A DNA stretch of 64,000 bases from Mactromeris polynyma. Lineage: Eukaryota > Mollusca > Bivalvia > Venerida > Mactridae. Shown piece after piece: positions 48,333 to 61,665 of the stretch; the stretch's first letter is position 1, and every line of letters starts with the position of its first letter. The stretch is taken from positions 1,798,001 to 1,862,000 of the forward strand of contig JASFXZ010000012.1 in NCBI GenBank assembly GCA_032209605.1, read 5' to 3'. The translations under genes and the position numbers were made by a program. The notes beneath the pieces are model-generated. The model had not been told where the DNA came from and did no database searches. It saw nothing but the letters and a program-made list of their open reading frames with translations.

Positions 48333-49396
48333 GTCCAGTCTCACTGTACTCAGTCTCATTGTGCTCAGTCTAATGGTGCTCAGTCTCACTGTACTCAGTC
48401 TCATTGTGCTCAGTCTCATTGTACTCAGTCTCATTGTGCTCTGTCTCATTGTGCTCAGTCTCATTGTGCTCAGTCTCACTGTACTCAGTCTCATTGTACT
48501 CAGTCTCATCGTGCTCTGCCTCATTGTGATCAGTCTCACTGTACTCAGTCTCATTGTGCTCACTCTCACTGTACTCAGTCTCATTGTGCTCTGTCTCATT
48601 GTGCTCAGTCTCATTGTGCTCAGTCTCACTGTACTCAGTCTCATTGTACTCAGTCTCATTGTGCTCAGTCTCATTGTGCTCAGTCTCATTGTGCTCAGTC
48701 TCACTGTACTCAGTCTCATTGTGCTCAGTCTCATTGTGCTCAGTCTCATTGTGCTCAGTCTCATTGTGCTCAGTCTCACTGTGCTCAGTCTCACTGTGCT
48801 CAGTCTCACTGTACTCAGTCTCATTGTACTCAGTCTCATTGTGCTCAGTCTCATTGTGCTCAGTCTCATTGTGCTCAGTCTCACTGTCCTCAGTCTCATT
48901 GTGCTCAGTCTCATTGTGCTCAGTCTCATTGTGCTCAGTCTCACTGTGCTCAGTCTCACTGTGCTCAGTCTCACTGTACTCAGTCTCATTGTGCTCAGTC
49001 TCACTGTACTCAGTCTCATTGTACTCAGTCTCATTGTGCTCAGTCTCATTGTGCTCAGTCTCATTGTGCTCAGTCTCACTGTACTCAGTCTCATTGTGCT
49101 CTGTCTCCCTGTACTCAGTCTCATTGTGCTCTGTCTCACTGTACTCAGTCTCATTGTGCTCAGTCTCACTGTATTCAGTCTCATTGTACTCAGTCTCATT
49201 GTGCTCAGTCTCATTGTGCTCAGTCTCATTTTACTCAGTCTCATTGTGCTCAGTCTCATTGTGCTCAGTCTCATTGTGCTCAGTCTCATTGTGCTCAGTC
49301 TCATTGTGCTCAGTCTCATTGTGCTCAGTCTCATTGTGCTCAGTCTCATTGTGCTCAGTCTCATTGTGCTCAGTCTCATTGTGCTCAGTCTCATTG
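48333..49396. repeat. Minisatellite, 15-bp unit, about 71 copies
   Basis: The unit is CAGTCTCATTGTGCT, with cattg/cactg and gtgct/gtact variants and rarer ctgtctc forms. Since 15 is divisible by 3, both strands are open for nearly 400 codons (LSLIV on plus, MRLST on minus). These are not genes: there is no non-repeat coding flank and composition simply follows the unit. The right 170 bp is almost pure, which suggests the most recent growth there. Confidence 0.96.
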
Positions 49397-51629
49397 AGCA
49401 ATTAAGGCCACAACTTAGTAACTTGTGGCCACAACTTATTAAATTGAGGCCACGACTTAGTTTAGCCAATCAATATTGCATCAAGAGGGGTCATTTAAAG
49501 AGCTCTCCGGAAATATGCTGGACAAATAGTTTGCAGGACAAATGATGTCAGTATGGTTTCTACTATGGTGTGACTACTGATATCCATGACTACAGGTGGA
49601 CCTCCTTGAAACTCCTGTCATTACTGGTACACACCAATGACTGCCGTTGGAGATAACCGGGGTATCCGTAGTACCGTACTATCACCGGTAAAAACCAGGT
49701 TATCACACTCCATATAAAAAACTAAAGTACAACGGTCTATCACGGCAAAGGATGATCACCGCGGACTGAATTCCGGTGTGGTCCGTAACTATCTGTAGCC
49801 CTGTCCCTGATGTGACTGGGCTAAACCAATTTCAATAATGAGGTCATCTAATAGTATTATTGCAACAAAATTATATGGATAAACACTTTGTGCCACCATA
49901 CAAAGCGGCATATATCCTGTCATTTAAAGGTTTCAAAAGTGCCCACAAACCAGGTTTTCAACCTAGTTATTTGTAACCAAGGCTCAATTTGTATAATGAA
50001 TACATGATGATCATCTATGCTGCAAAGGTGCCGTAGGTGATACATGCATACACACACTCGCACTTACATAAAATTATATTATATATATATGCAACAACTA
50101 TACATCAAGTTTGATGTCAATACACCCACGCATAGCGAAGATATTAAGTGGAAACTGATTTTTAAATTTTAAGTAACCTTGACCTTTGACAGAATGAGTC
50201 CAAAAGCAATCCCAAGTGCGCTCTCCACATGTTATTTCTATACACCAAGTTTGATGTCAATATGATCACTGAAACTAAAGTTATTCGCCAGAAACCAAAT
50301 TTCTATTTTTAATAATGGTGACCTTTACCTTTAGTGGAACGAACCCAAAAGCAATCCCAAGTGAGCTCTAAAATTGTTCTTATTACACACCAACTTTGGT
50401 TTCAATATGATCAACGTATTACAAGAAAAATTACACATTTTGTAGTTGCAACCAAAGAAATAATCAATCAAAAATGACCATCAATCATATAAGGAATATA
50501 AAGTTTGTAACAATATTATCATTGAAGGCCATAGAAATGAATGTTTGTTTATACGTTCAGAGAACTCATGACTGTTATCATCCATGGCATAAATTTCACA
50601 ACTTTTCAAGTGCAAATACAAAAAAGTGTCAGAAATAAATATCTATGTACAGAGTACAATCATGAACATAAAATGACAGCAGGTGATTGATTCTGTTGTA
50701 ATATATTTATATGACATCATACAAAAATACAACAAATAATACAGACCTAATTCATTTCTTATATCAGCATCAAGCATCACTGAATAAACACATCTATACT
50801 TACATGTACAGATTTTCATTTAAGAGGAAAGAACATTTTTATTGATCAATTCAGAACATTTTATTCATATGAAAATCGAGCCAAAACGAGACTGGAGTGA
50901 AAAACGTTGAATTCTCGGAGCCGACACTTGATTGGATACAGTGAAAAGAAATATACATTTTTTAGATATAGCCTTAGTAACTTCGACCAGTAGGCTAAAA
51001 TTTATAAAAAAAATATTATGAAAAGTCAGAAAAAAGCAAACACTGATATCTGAAAATGTTTAACCAGAAATTTATCTGAAGTGGGACATCTGCATCTTAA
51101 GCTAATGGACACCATTTTGTCTGGTTAACTGTGCAAATAAATGCTATAGTAGACTGGAAGTTTAGTAAACATATGGTGGAATTAAAGGAAATATAAGACA
51201 AGTGTGACATATGACACTTGTTTGTTTATGATACAAATACACTATCAACATGTCTCGACTGACCATTATGTTTGTATCCAGACAATTTATGATACCAATA
51301 TTGCACAAAAAGTATATCTGTAACCATGGTAACCAAAAACAACAATGTAAACTTTTACAAAATATCAGGTAAGATAGTATAAAAACATGAAGAATCTATA
51401 TCTATATAATCTATAGTCAGCACACTGAAAACGTTCAAATGTTAAGGTAAATCCGTTGTATTAACACTGACCAACAATTATACTTCAGTTTATCTTCTAA
51501 TTCATCCACAAAAAAGGATGCAAGAAGGATACAAGAAACCAAGACATTGAATATTTTAAAACACGGTGTGCATAGAATTGGGTTCTATCATGTGTGAAAG
51601 GCCAAAGTAATATACTAAGTCACTGAAAT
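49397..51629. other. Non-coding stretch, partly dispersed repeat
   Basis: A GC- and CpG-richer patch lies at about 49615-49810 (ataaccggggtatccgta), probably an old repeat. A dispersed repeat occupies 50090-50440. The remainder is AT-rich without recognisable genes. Confidence 0.45.
50090..50440. repeat. Dispersed repeat with about 141-bp internal periodicity
   Basis: The module 'caagtttgatgtcaatA', then 'gacctttgac/gacctttacc', then AAAGCAATCCCAAGTG occurs at about 50105-50222 and 50246-50368, with a third start at about 50388. This wording resembles interspersed repeats I associate with molluscan genomes (from memory). No coding capacity. Confidence 0.55.
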
Positions 51630-52098
51630 TTCTGATTGACTTCACGAGAAAGTACAGTATATAACAGGGGATTTTGTCCATGGGAAACTAGCGTCCCAAG
51701 CCCAGTGTTCTGATTGACTTCCAGAGAAAGTACAGTATATAACAGGGGATTTTGTCCATGGGAAACTAGCGTCCCAAGCCCAGTGTTCTGATTGACTTCC
51801 AGAGAAAGTACAGTATATAACAGGGGATTTTGTCCATGGGAAACTAGCGTCCCAAGCACAGAGAAAGTACAGTATATAACAGGGGATTTTGTCCATGGGA
51901 AACTAGCGTCCTAAGCCCAGAGAAAGTACAGTATATAACAGGGGATTTTGTCCATGGGAAACTAGCGTCCCAAGCCCAGAGAAAGTACAGTATATAACAG
52001 GGGATTTTGTCCATGGGAAACTAGCGTCCCAAGCCCAGAGAAAGTACAGTATATAACAGGGGATTTTGTCCATGGGAAACTAGCGTCCCAAGCCCAGT
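51630..52098. repeat. Tandem repeat with 78-bp and 59-bp units, about 7 copies
   Basis: The shared part is GAGAAAGTACAGTATATAAC, then aggggattttgtccatggga and aactagcgtcccaagcc. The first three units also carry a 19-bp piece (tgttctgattgacttccag) missing from the later four, which therefore have a 59-bp period. Each unit contains CCATGG. It looks like a 78-bp repeat that lost a segment and was then amplified in the short form. Confidence 0.93.
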
Positions 52099-53511
52099 GT
52101 TGGCAAATTCTCAAGTGATAATTTCTACTTTTCTTGTCAATCATTGCATTTAAAAACAAATTTATCTGAAGTTGCAATTATGTCTAAATCTGAATGAAAT
52201 CCATTGTATGAAAGTTAAAATGAAAACTGACCAACAATGGACATTGTGGACACTGGTATACATTAACCAACCTGACATCCAAATGCATTGTGGTCAGTGG
52301 CTTAAATTAGTAACACCCAAATAAGGCAAATCATACAATGATCCAAAACCAACCAAATAATACAATAGTGTGGGTAGATCAAGGGGTTCTAACAAAATTG
52401 ATAACGATTATTGTAATCAAGCATTTGATCCACTAATTTCTTAATCTCTCACAGCAAGAGGTGGAGGTCAACATTCAGGGAGAATTTTTTGTCAAAATGT
52501 TGGGAAAGTGAACCAGTAATCAGAACATGACAATACATGTGGTTACCTTTATTTTGAAGAGCGAAGGCAGGATGTCAGGTAGAACCTGATCAAATAGCTG
52601 GTTAACATATTGTTAACTCGGACATTATTAAAACCTACACAGAGCTATTGAAATGAAACTAGGCAACATTTAAATTTGATGTTTTTGTATAATAATGGAG
52701 GAGCATGATTTACAATGATGCAAAATTCAATTATATATCATCTTAATTCACTAAAATAACCCTGGTATCAATAATATTACAGTCTAAATGCTATAATTTA
52801 TACAATCTCTATTATTCCTAAATCTGCATATCTGCTAATGTACACTATGTTGATACACATTTTGCACAACATTCCCAATAGGTTTGTAACACATTTTCCA
52901 CAAATTGATATGAAACAAAAGCCAACTTCAGTATTCAAAAACATTTATATATTCATTTAAACTTCATTTGGTGTTTTATAGTGTATACATAGAAGCATGA
53001 CTTCTATTCAGTTTTAAAAACAGTTTTAATATAGTGTTAAAACTATAAAACATGCACCAAATTAACCTGGGTTGTCACAGGCCATAGCTTTATAATGTAA
53101 TCTGCCAAGCTAACAAGACATTTCCGGTGTTATATCGAACACACTAAATTTAGAATAAATAAGGCTTAATCATACAGTAGTATGTGAATTTAGACAAATT
53201 TCAGTGTGTGGTTACATGTTAAATACTTTATCTATAACTTGGAATTTGCAGCAACATTTTTACTACAACAGAGAAGGATTTTCAGGACCTTACTGAGTAT
53301 CATTCTTACCTAGGATCCAGCTCTCACTTTCTAGGGTACCAGTCCTGTGCTATACCACGAGACCTAACTAGACGAGGGGGGGGGGGACTAGGTAGTGACT
53401 GAACTTCATTTTATAATACCTTATCACATCCTGAGGAAACATTGGTCACACAACCAACAATAACATTGTGCACAATTCAGTAAATTGGGTAGAACAGAAC
53501 ATTATTACAAA
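52099..53511. other. Non-coding stretch
   Basis: AT-rich with a G run of about 10 near 53376. No gene or element is recognised. Confidence 0.45.
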
Positions 53512-54691
53512 TGTACCAACACATCATTTAATTGCATTCAGTGTTTCACCAGTATCACATCATTTAATGTCATTCAGTGTTTCACCAGTATCACATCATT
53601 TAATGTCATTCAGTGTTTCACCAGTATCACATCATTTAATGTCATTCAGTGTTTCACCAGTATCACATCATTTAATGTCATTCAGTGTTTCACCAGTATC
53701 ACATCATTTAATGTCATTCAGTGTTTCACCAGTATTACATCATTTAATGTCATTCAGTGTTTCACCAGTATCACATCATTTAATGTCATTCAGTGTTTCA
53801 CCAGTATCACATCATTTAATGTCATTCAGTGTTTCACCAGTATCACATCATTTAATGTCATTCAGTGTTTCACCAGTATTACATCATTTAATGTCATTCA
53901 GTGTTTCACCAGTATTACATCATTTAATGTCATTCAGTGTTTCACCAGTATCACATCATTTAATGTCATTCAGTGTTTCACCAGTATTACATCATTTAAT
54001 GTCATTCAGTGTTTCACCAGTATTACATCATTTAATGTCATTCAGTGTTTCACCAGTATCACATCATTTAATGTCATTCAGTGTTTCACCAGTATTACAT
54101 CATTTAATGTCATTCAGTGTTTCACCAGTATTACATCATTTAATGTCATTCAGTGTTTCACCAGTATCACATCATTAAATGTCATTCAGTGTTTCACCAG
54201 TATTACATCATTTAATGTCATTCAGTGTTTCACCAGTATTACATCATTTAATGTCATTCAGTGTTTCACCAGTATCACATCATTTAATGTCATTCAGTGT
54301 TTCACCAGTATTACATCATTTAATGTCATTCAGTGTTTCACCAGTATCACATCATTTAATGTCATTCAGTGTTTCACCAGTATTACATCATTTAATGTCA
54401 TTCAGTGTTTCACCAGTATTACATCATTTAATGTCATTCAGTGTTTCACCAGTATCACATCATTTAATGTCATTCAGTGTTTCACCAGTATTACATCATT
54501 TAATGTCATTCAGTGTTTCACCAGTATTACATCATTTAATGTCATTCAGTGTTTCACCAGTATCACATCATTTAATGTCATTCAGTGTTTCACCAGTATC
54601 ACATCATTTAATGTCATTCAGTGTTTCACCAGTATTACATCATTTAATGTCATTCAGTGTTTCACCAGTATCACATCATTTAATGTCATTC
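53512..54691. repeat. Minisatellite, 35-bp unit, about 33 copies
   Basis: The unit is TTCACCAGTATCACATCATT followed by taatgtcattcagtg. The only common variant is tatcac/tattac. One unit has cattaaatg. Copies are otherwise near-identical. The plus frames are open because the unit lacks stops. Confidence 0.96.
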
Positions 54692-55189
54692 ATGGTGAAA
54701 TATACAGATACCAAAATAAGATATTTTTTGTAATTTTTGACAGGGTTAAATACAGAATAACTATAACATTGATGATCAGTATAATTTTTTAACTGGTGTT
54801 TGTTGTGGGTTGTATATACATGTATATAGAAAGGATAAGACAGAGAGGTGATATTACACTTACACCCCTCCAGCAATGAAAATGAGGTGTAAAATGTGCA
54901 CATTCCTCTATTTCTTTGTATGTGTTTGAAATCAAGATTACTTGTCAAGTTAAATAAAATATCTCTCCTTGATGTACATGTATATTATTTATATGTAGAT
55001 GGTATATATAATATTTGTGCAAACATTTGGTTAAGGGATGCACTATATTTCATATACATGTACAAATAAACCACTACAGGGGACACTTATAACACAGTTA
55101 AAAACATTTCCTTAATTTTCAGATATTGGTTATATATTCACAATATTAATGAATTAATGTCACAATTGTTTAAAGCCTGTCTGGATTGT
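54692..55189. other. Non-coding spacer
   Basis: AT-rich with tatacatgtata words. No gene is recognised. Confidence 0.45.
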
Positions 55190-55770
55190 ACACCTAGAGG
55201 GCCTTGTACCAGGTTTCATACACCCAGGGGGCCCTGCACCAGGTTCATACACCCAGAGGGCCCTGCATCAGGTTTCATACACCCAGATGGCATTGTACCA
55301 GGTTTCATACACCCAGGGGGCCCTGCACCAGGTTCATGCACCCAGAGGGCCCTGTACCAGGTTTCATACACCCAGATGGCCTTGTACCAGGTTTCATACA
55401 CACAGGGGGCCCTGCACCAGGTTTCATACACCCAGAGGGCCCTGTACCAGGTTTCATACACCCAGAGGGCCATGTACCAGGTTTCATACACCCATAGGGC
55501 CCTGCACTAGGTTTCATACATCCAGAGGGCCCTGCACCAGGTTTCATACACCCAGAGGGCCCTGCACCAGGTTTCATACACCCAGAGGGCCCTGCACTAG
55601 GTTTCATACACCCAGAGGGCCCTGTACCAGGTTTCATACACCCAGAGGGCCCTGCACTAGGTTTCATACACCCAGAGGGCCCTGCACTAGGTTTCATACA
55701 CCCAGAGGGCCCTGCACTAGGTTTCATACACCCAGAGGGCCCTGCACTAGGTTTCATACACCCAGAGGGC

Positions 55771-58650
55771 CCTGTACCAGGTTTCATACACCCAGAGGGC
55801 CCTGCACCAGGTTTCATACACCCAGAGGGCCCTGCACTAGGTTTCATACACCCAGAGGGCCCTGCACCAGGTTTCATACACCCATAGGGCCCTGCACTAG
55901 GTTTCATACACCCAGAGGGCCCTGTACCAGGTTTCATACACCCAGAGGGCCCTGCACCAGGTTTCATACATCCAGAGGGCCCTGCACCAGGTTTCATACA
56001 CCCATATGGCCCTATACCAGGTTTCATACATCCATAGGGCCCTTCACTAGGTTTCATACATCCAGTGGGCCCTGCACCAGGTTTCATACACCCAGAGGGC
56101 CCTGTACCAGGTTTCATACACCCAGAGGGCCGTGTACCAGGTTTCATACACCCAGAGGGCCCTGCACCAGGTTTCATACACCCAGAGGGCCCTACACCAG
56201 GTTTCATACACCCAGAGGGCCCTGCACCAGGTTTCATACACCCAGAGGGCCCTGTACCAGGTTTCATACACCCAGAGGGCCCTGTACCAGGTTTCATACA
56301 CCCATAGGGCCCTGCACTAGGTTTCATAAATCAAGAGGGCCCTGCACCAGGTTTCATACACCCAGAGGGCCCTGTACCAGGTTGCATACACCCAGAGGGC
56401 CCTGCACCAGGTTTCATACATCCAGAGGGCCCTGAACCAGGTTTCATACACCCAGAGGGCCCTGTACCAGGTTTCATACACCCATAGGGCCCTGCACTAG
56501 GTTTCATAAATCAAGAGGGCCCTGCACCAGGTTTCATACACCCAGAGGGCCCTGTACCAGGTTGCATACACCCAGAGGGCCCTGCACCAGGTTTCATACA
56601 TCCAGAGGGCCCTGAACCAGGTTTCATACACCCAGATGGCCCTATACCAGGTTTCATACACCCATAGGGCCATTCACTAGGTTTCATACATCCAGTGGGC
56701 CCTGCACCAGGTTTCATACACCCAGAGGGCCCTGTACCAGGTTTCATACACCCAGAGGGCCCTGCACCAGGTTTCATACACCCAGAGGGCCCTGTACCAG
56801 GTTTCATACACCCAGAGGGCCCTGTACCAGGTTTCATACACCCATAGGGCCCTGCACTAGGTTTCATAAATCAAGAGGGCCCTGCACAAGGTTTCATACA
56901 CCCAGAGGGCCCTGTACCAGGTTGCATACACCCAGAGGGCCCTGCACTAGGTTTCATACACCCAGAGGGCCCTGTACCAGGTTTCATACACCCAGAGGGC
57001 CCTGCACTAGGTTTCATACACCCAGAGGGCCCTGCACTAGGTTTCATACACCCAGAGGGCCCTGCACTAGGTTTCATACACCCAGAGGGCCCTGTACTAG
57101 GTTTCATACACCCAGAGGGCCCTGTACCAGGTTTCATACACCCAGAGGGCCCTGCACCAGGTTTCATACATCCAGAGGGCCCTGCACTAGGTTTCATACA
57201 CCCAGAGGGCCCTGCACTAGGTTTCATACACCCAGAGGGCCCTGCACCAGGTTTCATACACCCAGAGGGCCCTGCACCAGGTTTCATACATCCAGAGGGC
57301 CCTGCACCAGGTTTCATACACCCAGATGGCCCTATACCAGGTTTCATACATCCATAGGGCCCTTCACTAGGTTTCATACATCCAGTGGGCCCTGCACCAG
57401 GTTTCATACACCCAGAGGGCCCTGTACCAGGTTTCATACACCCAGAGGGCCCTGTACCAGGTTTCATACACCCAGAGGGCCCTGCACCAGGTTTCATACA
57501 CCCAGAGGGCCCTACACCAGGTTTCATACACCCAGAGGGCCCTGCACCAGGTTTCATACACCCAGAGGGCCCTGTACCAGGTTTCATACACCCAGAGGGC
57601 CCTGTACCAGGTTTCATACACCCATAGGGCCCTGCACTAGGTTTCATAAATCAAGAGGGCCCTGCACCAGGTTTCATACACCCAGAGGGCCCTGTACCAG
57701 GTTGCATACACCCAGAGGGCCCTGCACCAGGTTTCATACATCCAGAGGGCCCTGAACCAGGTTTCATACACCCAGATGGCCCTATACCAGGTTTCATACA
57801 CCCATAGGGCCATTCACTAGGTTTCATACATCCAGTGGGCCCTGCACCAGGTTTCATACACCCAGAGGGCCCTGTACCAGGTTTCATACACCCAGAGGGC
57901 CCTGTACCAGGTTTCATACACCCAGAGTGCCCTGTACCAGGTTGCATACACCCAGAGGGCCCTGCACCAGGTTTCATACATCCAGAGGGCCCTGAACCAG
58001 GTTTCATACACCCAGATGGCCCTATACCAGGTTTCATACACCCATAGGGCCCTTCACTAGGTTTCATACATCCAGTGGGCCCTGCACCAGGTTTAATACA
58101 TCCAGAGGGCCCTGAACCAGGTTTCATACACCCAGATGGCCCTATACCAGGTTTCATACACCCATAGGGCCCTTCACTAGGTTTCATACATCCAGTGGGC
58201 CCTGCACCAGGTTTCATACACCCAGAGGGCCCTGTACCAGGTTTCATACACCCAGAGGGCCCTGTACCTGGTTTCATACACCCAGAGGGCAATGCACCAG
58301 GTTTCATACACCCAGAGAGCCCTGCACCAGGTTTCATACACCTAGAGGGCCCTGCGCCAGGTTTCATACACCCATAGGGCCCTGTGCTAGGTTTCATACA
58401 CCCAGAGAGCCCTGTACCAGGTTTCATACACCCAGAGGGCCCTGTACCAAGTTGCATACACCCAGAGGGCCCTGCACCAGGTTTCATACACCCAGAGGGC
58501 CCTGTGCTAGGTTTCATACACCCAGAGGGCCTTGTACCAGGTTTCATACACCCAGAGGGCCCTGTACCAGGTTTCATACACCCAGAGGGCCCTGTACCAA
58601 GTTGCATACACCCAGAGGGCCCTGTACCAAGTTGCATACACCCAGAGGGC
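55771..58650. repeat. Higher-order repeat copy A of the 30-bp array (2880 bp)
   Basis: The order of marker units in this block is repeated in the next. For example the ataaatcaagagggc markers at 56321, 56501, 56861 and 57641 recur at 59201, 59381, 59741 and 60461. Confidence 0.85.
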
Positions 58651-61470
58651 CCTGTACCAGGTTTCATACACCCAGAGGGCCCTGCACCAGGTTTCATACA
58701 CCCAGAGGGCCCTGCACTAGGTTTCATACACCCAGAGGGCCCTGCACCAGGTTTCATACACCCATAGGGCCCTGCACTAGGTTTCATACACCCAGAGGGC
58801 CCTGTACCAGGTTTCATACACCCAGAGGGCCCTGCACCAGGTTTCATACATCCAGAGGGCCCTGCACCAGGTTTCATACACCCATATGGCCCTATACCAG
58901 GTTTCATACATCCATTGGGCCCTTCACTAGGTTTCATACATCCAGTGGGCCCTGCACTAGGTTTCAAACACCCAGAGGGCCCTGTACCAGGTTTCATACA
59001 CCCAGAGGGCCCTGTACCAGGTTTCATACACCCAGAGGGCCCTGCACCAGGTTTCATACACCCAGAGGGCCCTACACCAGGTTTCATACACCCAGAGGGC
59101 CCTGCACCAGGTTTCATTAACCCAGAGGGCCCTGTACCAGGTTTCATACACCCAGAGGGCCCTGTACCAGGTTTCATACACCCATAGGGCCCTGCACTAG
59201 GTTTCATAAATCAAGAGGGCCCTGCACCAGGTTTCATACACCCAGAGGGCCCTGTACCAGGTTGCATACACCCAGAGGGCCCTGCACCAGGTTTCATACA
59301 TCCAGAGGGCCCTGAACCAGGTTTCATACACCCAGAGGGCCCTGTACCAGGTTTCATACACCCATAGGGCCCTGCACTAGGTTTCATAAATCAAGAGGGC
59401 CCTGCACCAGGTTTCATACACCCAGAGGGCCCTGTACCAGGTTGCATACACCCAGAGGGCCCTGCACCAGGTTTCATACATCCAGAGGGCCCTGAACCAG
59501 GTTTCATACACCCAGATGGCCCTATACCAGGTTTCATACACCCATAGGGCCATTCACTAGGTTTCATACATCCAGTGGGCACTGCACCAGGTTTCATACA
59601 CCCAGAGGGCCCTGTACCAGGTTTCATACACCCAGAGGGCCCTGCACCAGGTTTCATACACCCAGAGGGCCCTGTACCAGGTTTCATACACCCAGAGGGC
59701 CCTGTACCAGGTTTCATACACCCATAGGGCCCTGCACTAGGTTTCATAAATCAAGAGGGCCCTGCACCAGGTTTCATACACCCAGAGGGCCCTGTACCAG
59801 GTTGCATACACCCAGAGGGCCCTGCACTAGGTTTCATACACCCAGAGGGCCCTGTACCAGGTTTCATACACCCAGAGGGCCCTGCACTAGGTTTCATACA
59901 CCCAGAGGGCCCTGCACTAGGTTTCATACACCCAGAGGGCCCTGCACTAGGTTTCATACACCCAGAGGGCCCTGCACTAGGTTTCATACACCCAGAGGGC
60001 CCTGTACCAGGTTTCATACACCCAGAGGGCCCTGCACCAGGTTTCATACATCCAGAGGGCCCTGCACTAGGTTTCATACACCCAGAGGGCCCTGCACTAG
60101 GTTTCATACACCCAGAGGGCCCTGTATCAGGTTTCATACACCCAGATGGCCCTATACCAGGTTTCATACATCCATAGGGCCCTTCACTAGGTTTCATACA
60201 TCCAGTGGGCCCTGCACCAGGTTTCATACACCCAGAGGGCCCTGTACCAGGTTTCATACACCCAGAGGGCCCTGTACCAGGTTTCATACACCCAGAGGGC
60301 CCTGCACCAGGTTTCATACACCCAGAGGGCCCTACACCAGGTTTCATACACCCAGAGGGCCCTGCACCAGGTTTCATACACCCAGAGGGCCCTGTACCAG
60401 GTTTCATACACCCAGAGGGCCCTGTACCAGGTTTCATACACCCATAGGGCCCTGCACTAGGTTTCATAAATCAAGAGGGCCCTGCACCAGGTTTCATACA
60501 CCCAGAGGGCCCTGTTCCAGGTTGCATACACCCAGAGGGCCCTGCACCAGGTTTCATACATCCAGAGGGCCCTGAACCAGGTTTCATACACCCAGATGGC
60601 CCTATACCAGGTTTCATACACCCATAGGGCCATTCACTAGGTTTCATACATCCAGTGGGCCCTGCACCAGGTTTCATACACCCAGAGGGCCCTGTACCAG
60701 GTTTCATACACCCAGAGGGCCCTGTACCAGGTTTCATACACCCAGAGTGCCCTGAACCAGGTTGCATACACCCAGAGGGCCCTGCACCAGGTTTCATACA
60801 TCCAGAGGGCCCTGAACCAGGTTTCATACACCCAGATGGCCCTATACCAGGTTTCATACACCCATAGGGCCCTTCACTAGGTTTCATACATCCAGTGGGC
60901 CCTGCACCAGGTTTCATACATCCAGAGGGCCCTGAACCAGGTTTCATACACCCAGATGGCCCTATACCAGGTTTCATACACCCATAGGGCCCTTCACTAG
61001 GTTTCATACATCCAGTGGGCCCTGCACCAGGTTTCATACACCCAGAGGGCCCTGTACCAGGTTTCATACACCCAGAGGGCCCTGTACCTGGTTTCATACA
61101 CCCAGAGGGCAATGCACCAGGTTTCATACACCCAGAGAGCCCTGCACCAGGTTTCATACACCTAGAGGGCCCTGCACCAGGTTTCATACACCCATAGGGC
61201 CCTGTGCTAGGTTTCATACACCCAGAGAGCCCTGTACCAGTTTTCATACACCCAGAGGGCCCTGTACCAAGTTGCATACACCCAGAGGGCCCTGCACCAG
61301 GTTTCATACACCCAGAGGGCCCTGTGCTAGGTTTCATACACCCAGAGGGCCTTGTACCAGGTTTCATACACCCAGAGGGCCCTGTACCAGGTTTCATACA
61401 CCCAGAGGGCCCTGTACCAAGTTGCATACACCCAGAGGGCCCTGTACCAAGTTGCATACACCCAGAGGGC
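58651..61470. repeat. Higher-order repeat copy B of the 30-bp array (2820 bp)
   Basis: A direct tandem duplicate of copy A. The offset is 2880 bp up to about 59.8 kb and 2820 bp from about 60.2 kb on, so two monomers (60 bp) were gained or lost after the duplication, between the markers at 59741 and 60461. Confidence 0.85.
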
Positions 61471-61665
61471 CCTGTACCAGGTTTCATACACACAGAGGGC
61501 CCTGCACCAGGTTTCATACACACAGAGGGCCCTGTGCTAGGTTTCATACACCCAGAGCGCCCTGTACCAGGTTTCATAAACCCAGAGGGTCTTGTGCTAG
61601 GTTTCATACACCCAGAGGGTCTTGTGCCAAGTTTCATATACATTGAGGGTGCTGTGCAAGGTTTC

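Larger units (their letters stand above)
55190..61665. repeat. Minisatellite, 30-bp unit, about 216 copies with higher-order structure
   Basis: The unit is CAGGTTTCATACACCCAGAG followed by ggccctg(c/t)ac. The core holds GGGCCC within AGGGCCCT, a palindrome present in most units. Since 30 is divisible by 3, both strands carry long open frames (CTRFHTPRGP on plus, GCMKPGTGPS on minus) that mimic a low-complexity secreted protein; no gene structure supports this. Diagnostic variant units (ataaatcaagagggc, tccagtgggc, cccatatggc, ccaagttgc) recur in the same order, revealing nested duplications. The left edge (55190-55340) is more diverged and the right edge (61560-61665) decays with g/t changes. 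Confidence 0.97.

Noticed and set aside
48288..49545. LSLIV-repeat and MRLST-repeat frames near 400 codons on opposite strands
   Set aside because: By-products of a 15-bp unit without stops. The hydrophobic pattern is not evidence of a membrane protein.
53468..54792. 435-codon plus-strand frame (CFTSITSFNVIQ repeats)
   Set aside because: A 35-bp tandem repeat read through. No coding sequence outside the array.
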